NCBI GenBank assembly: GCA_934168245.1 | Contig: CAKPMY010000003.1 | Span: 84,883 to 148,882 of the forward strand | Origin: an uncultured Bacilli bacterium | GTDB lineage: Bacteria; Bacillota_I; Bacilli_A; RF39; UBA660 | Direction of reading: 5' to 3' | DNA length: 64,000 nt | In this document: positions 61,249 to 64,000 of the stretch, piece by piece | Position numbering within the stretch: position 1 is the stretch's first letter | How the letters are laid out: each line of letters begins with the position of its first letter | Notes under the pieces: generated by a model | Database searches by the model: none | What the model saw: the letters and a program-made list of their open reading frames with translations, nothing else | Told to the model about the DNA's origin: nothing | Translations under genes and position numbers: made by a program

Positions 61249-62487
61249 ATGAAAATTGATAAAGTAAAAGTAAAAGAAGCAATGGAAAAAAATAAAATTA
61301 AAACACAAACTGAATTAGCAGAGAAACTAGGAATAACAAAAAATCAATTATCTTTAATGCTGTCGGGTAAATATGATCCGGTAAAAACAAGAGTATTAGA
61401 ATTATCGAAAATATTAAATGTTTTACCAACTGATATTATGGAAGGTGAAGACATGAAAAATTTTGACATAGAAATAGAAAATGATGGTAGTAGTGTAACA
61501 TCAATAGAATTATTTGCAGGGGCAGGTGGACTTGCATTAGGTTTAGAAAAGGCAGGAATTGAAACTAAAGCGTTTGTTGAAGTGGATAAATATTGTTGCG
61601 AAACCTTAAGAAGAAATAGACCTGATTGGAATGTTATTAATGAAGATGTTTCAAAAGTTGATTTTAAACAATATAAAGGAAAGATTGATTTGGTAACAGG
61701 TGGATTTCCATGTCAAGCATTTAGTTATGCAGGAAAAAAATTAGGATTCAATGATATCAGAGGAACTCTATTTTATGAATTTGCTAGATGTATCAAAGAG
61801 GTTGAACCGCTAATGTTTATGGGAGAAAATGTAAGAGGTTTAAAATCTCATGATAATGGGAGAACGCTAAATACAATATTAGATGTGTTAGAATCATTAG
61901 GGTACGATGTGCAATATAAAGTATTGAATGCTTGTGAATATGGTGTGGCTCAAAAGAGAGAAAGACTTGTTATAATCGGAACAAAAAAAGGCTTAGATAT
62001 AAAATTTAAGTATCCAACTCCATATGAAAAAATAACGGTTTTAAAAGAAGCTCTAAAAGACTGCCCAAAAAGTGAGGGTCAAGAATATAGTGAGAAGAAG
62101 AGAAATGTTTTAAAATTAGTTCCGCCAGGAGGTTGCTGGATAGATTTACCTGAAGCAATACAAAAAGAATATATGGGAAAATCATATTATTCTGGTGGAG
62201 GAAAAAGAGGAATGGCTAGAAGAATAAGTTGGGATGAACCATGTTTAACCTTAACATGTTCACCATCACAAAAACAGACAGAAAGATGTCATCCAGATGA
62301 AACTAGACCATTTACAGTGAGGGAATATGCACGAATTCAATCTTTTCCTGATGAATGGGAATTTAGTGGTGGAATTGGTGAAAAATATAAGCAAATTGGA
62401 AATGCTGTTCCGGTAGAACTAGCCAGAAATGTTGGAGAAGAAATAGTTAATTCAATTATTGAATATAAAAATAGAGAGGAAATTTAA
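61249..62487 (+). CDS. DNA (cytosine-5) methyltransferase with N-terminal HTH
   Basis: 412 residues, starting after CCGGAGG. An N-terminal XRE-type helix-turn-helix (residues 15-60, QTELAEKLGITKNQLSLMLSG) is fused to a C5-MTase: motif I SIELFAGAGGLALGLE, motif IV GGFPCQAFSYAGKK with catalytic Cys, motif VI GENVRGL, motif VIII QKRERLVIIG, motif IX/X with GNAVPVELARNVGEEI. The neighbouring Eco47II-type endonuclease suggests the site GGNCC. The HTH probably represses its own or the nuclease promoters, as in M.SsoII or M.EcoRII-type enzymes. A TGTTAATATATAAACA near-palindrome at about 61207 is a candidate site. Confidence 0.95.
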   Translation: MKIDKVKVKEAMEKNKIKTQTELAEKLGITKNQLSLMLSGKYDPVKTRVLELSKILNVLPTDIMEGEDMKNFDIEIENDGSSVTSIELFAGAGGLALGLEKAGIETKAFVEVDKYCCETLRRNRPDWNVINEDVSKVDFKQYKGKIDLVTGGFPCQAFSYAGKKLGFNDIRGTLFYEFARCIKEVEPLMFMGENVRGLKSHDNGRTLNTILDVLESLGYDVQYKVLNACEYGVAQKRERLVIIGTKKGLDIKFKYPTPYEKITVLKEALKDCPKSEGQEYSEKKRNVLKLVPPGGCWIDLPEAIQKEYMGKSYYSGGGKRGMARRISWDEPCLTLTCSPSQKQTERCHPDETRPFTVREYARIQSFPDEWEFSGGIGEKYKQIGNAVPVELARNVGEEIVNSIIEYKNREEI

Positions 62488-62498
62488 ATTTCCTCTCT
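62473..62498. terminator. Palindrome shared by the ends of the MTase and endonuclease genes
   Basis: AGAGAGGAAATTT followed by its exact complement AAATTTCCTCTCT, 26 bp. Both stop codons lie at its centre (62484-62487), so both proteins end in REEI. It may act as a bidirectional terminator, although no long T run follows. Confidence 0.75.
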
Positions 62499-63188
62499 TA
62501 TTGATTCTGCTAATTGATTAATAATTGAATCTAAATCAAATGTTGTTACTTCACTAGCTGCTTCTCCAAATGTATTAATTAAATCAGAGTAAAAATCAGG
62601 ATCACCTGTTAGTCTATGCCAAAACTCCTCACCAGCAAATACAGGGTATTCCTTAGCAATACTTTTATAACATCCCGATAGATCTTCTTGTGCTCCATAG
62701 AAAACCCCAACAATGCAATCGGTCATAGGATTAAAATCTGCTATACGATTAGTTCTTGCTAGATTTTTAATAGCAGTAAAATGACTTTTAATAGTTGTAA
62801 CGTCATCGTTATTAATTGTGGAAGGCCCGGCCTTTACCTGACAATATTTTTTTCTTCCATCAATAGCGTCAATAAATTCGATATCTATTCCAGAAGTAGT
62901 AGATGCATAAGAACTTAATACTTCGTTACAGAAAAATTGAAGTTGATTACCAAATGTTGTATTAATAGATGTACCTAATACCCTTGGATAAATTAATGCT
63001 TTTGCCATACTTTCTTCAGACATATCTCCAAAAACAAAGTTAGCTAAATACTTAAGCAAAAATGGATTTTGGTTAAATGCGTCTATTTTAGAAAGTTTTT
63101 GAGTATTATGGATATGGTTTGTTACAATTCTTTCAATAAAGAAAGTTTTTGCTTTTGCTAAAATATCATTTTTTTCATTTTCAGTCAT
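62484..63188 (-). CDS. Eco47II-family type II restriction endonuclease
   Basis: 234 residues from the ATG at 63188, behind GTGAGGAG. Resembles the Eco47II/Sau96I-type family: FFIERIVTNHIHNTQKLSKIDAFNQNPFLLKYLA, GTSINTTFGNQLQ, then the nuclease core GIDIEFIDAIDGRKKYCQVKAG (D ... Q-x-K for the usual D...ExK) and IVGVFYGAQ. Known members cut GGNCC. It is convergent with and 4 nt overlapping its methyltransferase. It is the cutting half of a type II system. Confidence 0.85.
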   Translation of the reverse strand: MTENEKNDILAKAKTFFIERIVTNHIHNTQKLSKIDAFNQNPFLLKYLANFVFGDMSEESMAKALIYPRVLGTSINTTFGNQLQFFCNEVLSSYASTTSGIDIEFIDAIDGRKKYCQVKAGPSTINNDDVTTIKSHFTAIKNLARTNRIADFNPMTDCIVGVFYGAQEDLSGCYKSIAKEYPVFAGEEFWHRLTGDPDFYSDLINTFGEAASEVTTFDLDSIINQLAESIREEI

Positions 63189-63335
63189 ACTTCTCCTCAC
63201 TTTCATCTAATTCAATTATAAACCATAAAGGAAAACAAGACAAATACTTTAATATAAAGAAGAATTTGTAAAATCATATTTTAACAATCTACATACTAGG
63301 AGAGAAGGTACAAACAAGATGCCTCGGTCATAAGA

Positions 63336-63650
63336 TTATAAAATAAAAGAACCGCTTTCCCCACACCTATTGAGATTCTGACTTTTGATTTTAATTACTA
63401 TTTATCAATACTTTTTAAAAAGAAACGACTATTTTAAAACTACCGCTTTCGGGCGAAGCACGCGATTTTTGACTTGTCGCGCTCCAAATCAAAAAAAGAA
63501 GTAGAAATGTCCCATTTCTACTTGCGTAAACATCTAATTTACTTCATACTTAAAGTGTAATTTATATATATGAGATTCATTATTATATAATTATAAAACG
63601 TACTGAAATTTATTGGTAGGTCTATAATATATTGGGTCAAATCTCCAAAG
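63336..63650 (-). repeat. Right inverted repeat of the cassette
   Basis: Inverted copy of 58173-58490. The outermost part is CTCCAAAG (63643-63650), followed outside by GATTTGGAG so that the boundary forms a CTCCAAA/TTTGGAG palindrome. Its AAGTAGAAATG hairpin also terminates transcription coming inward. Confidence 0.85.
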
Positions 63651-63995
63651 GATTTGGAGGTGATAAAAATTGCTTCCAAAACACCCTAAAAACCAATAAA
63701 ATAAAACCTATCACACTCATTTGGCATCTATTTTATACACTACAATTTGATTTAATATAATACTTTTGCCACCAAAAGTGCCAACAAATGATTAAAAAAA
63801 AAGCTATAAAGGTCTTTCAAACTACAATACTAGAAAATTTCTGTTCAAATAAAAAAAAACACCCACAATTTTGTGGGTGTTATTATATGTTTATGATTTC
63901 GTACTATCTGCTAATATTTGTTTTAATTTAACTCACATAATTAAAAACAATATTAAGTTAGAGTGGAACTTAAATGTGTTTCACTCTTTTATTGA
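63651..63995. other. Right flank with two terminators and no gene
   Basis: ACACCCACAA/TTGTGGGTGT with a T run on the minus strand (63852-63880) ends a minus-strand gene beyond the window. AGAGTGGAAC/GTTTCACTCT with a T run on the plus strand (63960-63990) ends a plus-strand transcript. No ORF is seen between the right repeat and the window end. Confidence 0.65.
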
Positions 63996-64000
63996 GTTAA

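Larger units (their letters stand above)
58173..63650. mobile_element. Putative defence cassette bounded by long inverted repeats
   Basis: Imperfect inverted repeats of about 310 bp (58173-58490 and 63336-63650), both beginning inward with TTTGGAG, enclose four genes: a small membrane protein, an OLD-like nuclease, a cytosine methyltransferase and an Eco47II-family endonuclease. The left end abuts a split tRNA-Trp gene. No transposase or integrase is present, so mobility is inferred from structure and content only. Confidence 0.5.

Noticed and set aside
63336..63650. Repeats of the cassette as ribosomal or tRNA operon remnants
   Set aside because: No rRNA or complete tRNA features; the hairpins are terminator-like and the two copies are inverted around the same genes.
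1..64000. Mycoplasma-type genetic code
   Set aside because: TGA ends several real genes at exact overlaps (aminotransferase/ATP-grasp, cas9/cas1, cas2/csn2), so TGA is a stop.

Overview
This window is AT-rich DNA from a walled bacterium of the low-GC Bacillota. Genes carry AGGTGAT or GGAGG ribosome sites and many promoters are extended -10 (TGnTATAAT). TGA is used as a stop (aminotransferase, cas9 and cas2 ends), so this is the standard bacterial code and not the Mycoplasma code. Wall-related genes (LysM amidase, FemX-like ligase, SpoIID-like protein, PDTG-ended surface protein, T7SS motor), small uncharacterised membrane proteins and the overall gene style suggest an uncultured gut Bacilli lineage of the RF39 kind. 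That placement is inference.

Layout. 1-6.7 kb: the end of an aminotransferase coupled to an ATP-grasp protein, an OmpR-type two-component system, and a beta-helix surface protein broken by one missing base in a G run. 6.9-18 kb: two zinc-ribbon membrane proteins (WG-type repeats; VWA plus cysteine-peptidase-like), an amidase, and a compact type VII secretion operon (EssC, YukD/EsaB, two small helical proteins). 18-28.6 kb: SpoIID-like and phospholipase-C-like proteins, an Abi_2/HEPN protein overlapping an HtrA protease, a TQxA/CnaB surface protein, prs behind a possible attenuator, a CofE-like ligase, and an unassigned RNA of about 415 nt with its own promoter and terminator.

28.7-36.3 kb: a complete type II-A CRISPR-Cas locus. 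It has a tracrRNA on the minus strand, cas9-cas1-cas2-csn2 joined by overlapping ORFs, an ATTTGAG leader end, 17 repeats with 16 spacers, a separate minus-strand small RNA and an orphan degenerate repeat. The tracrRNA promoter lies across the cas9 start, and the cas9 5' leader is antisense to the whole tracrRNA.

36.4-57.5 kb: mostly core genes. These are a LysM amidase, thioredoxin- and FTR-like proteins, a PflX-like radical SAM protein, adenosine deaminase, a Ca2+ P-type ATPase, an ABC-2 transporter behind an unassigned structured leader, FemX, Ppx/GppA, a DHH phosphoesterase, a sirtuin, a compact MetK under a SAM-I riboswitch, a glycosyltransferase and a lipoprotein. Many convergent gene pairs are separated by unusually long two-tier hairpins.

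58.1-63.65 kb: a defence cassette bounded by imperfect inverted repeats of about 310 bp. It carries a small membrane protein, an OLD-like ATPase-TOPRIM nuclease, an HTH-fused cytosine-5 methyltransferase and an Eco47II-family endonuclease. The left end abuts the 3' half of a tRNA-Trp gene. No transposase or integrase is visible. This cassette, the CRISPR-side RNAs and the 415-nt RNA are the least ordinary parts of the window.
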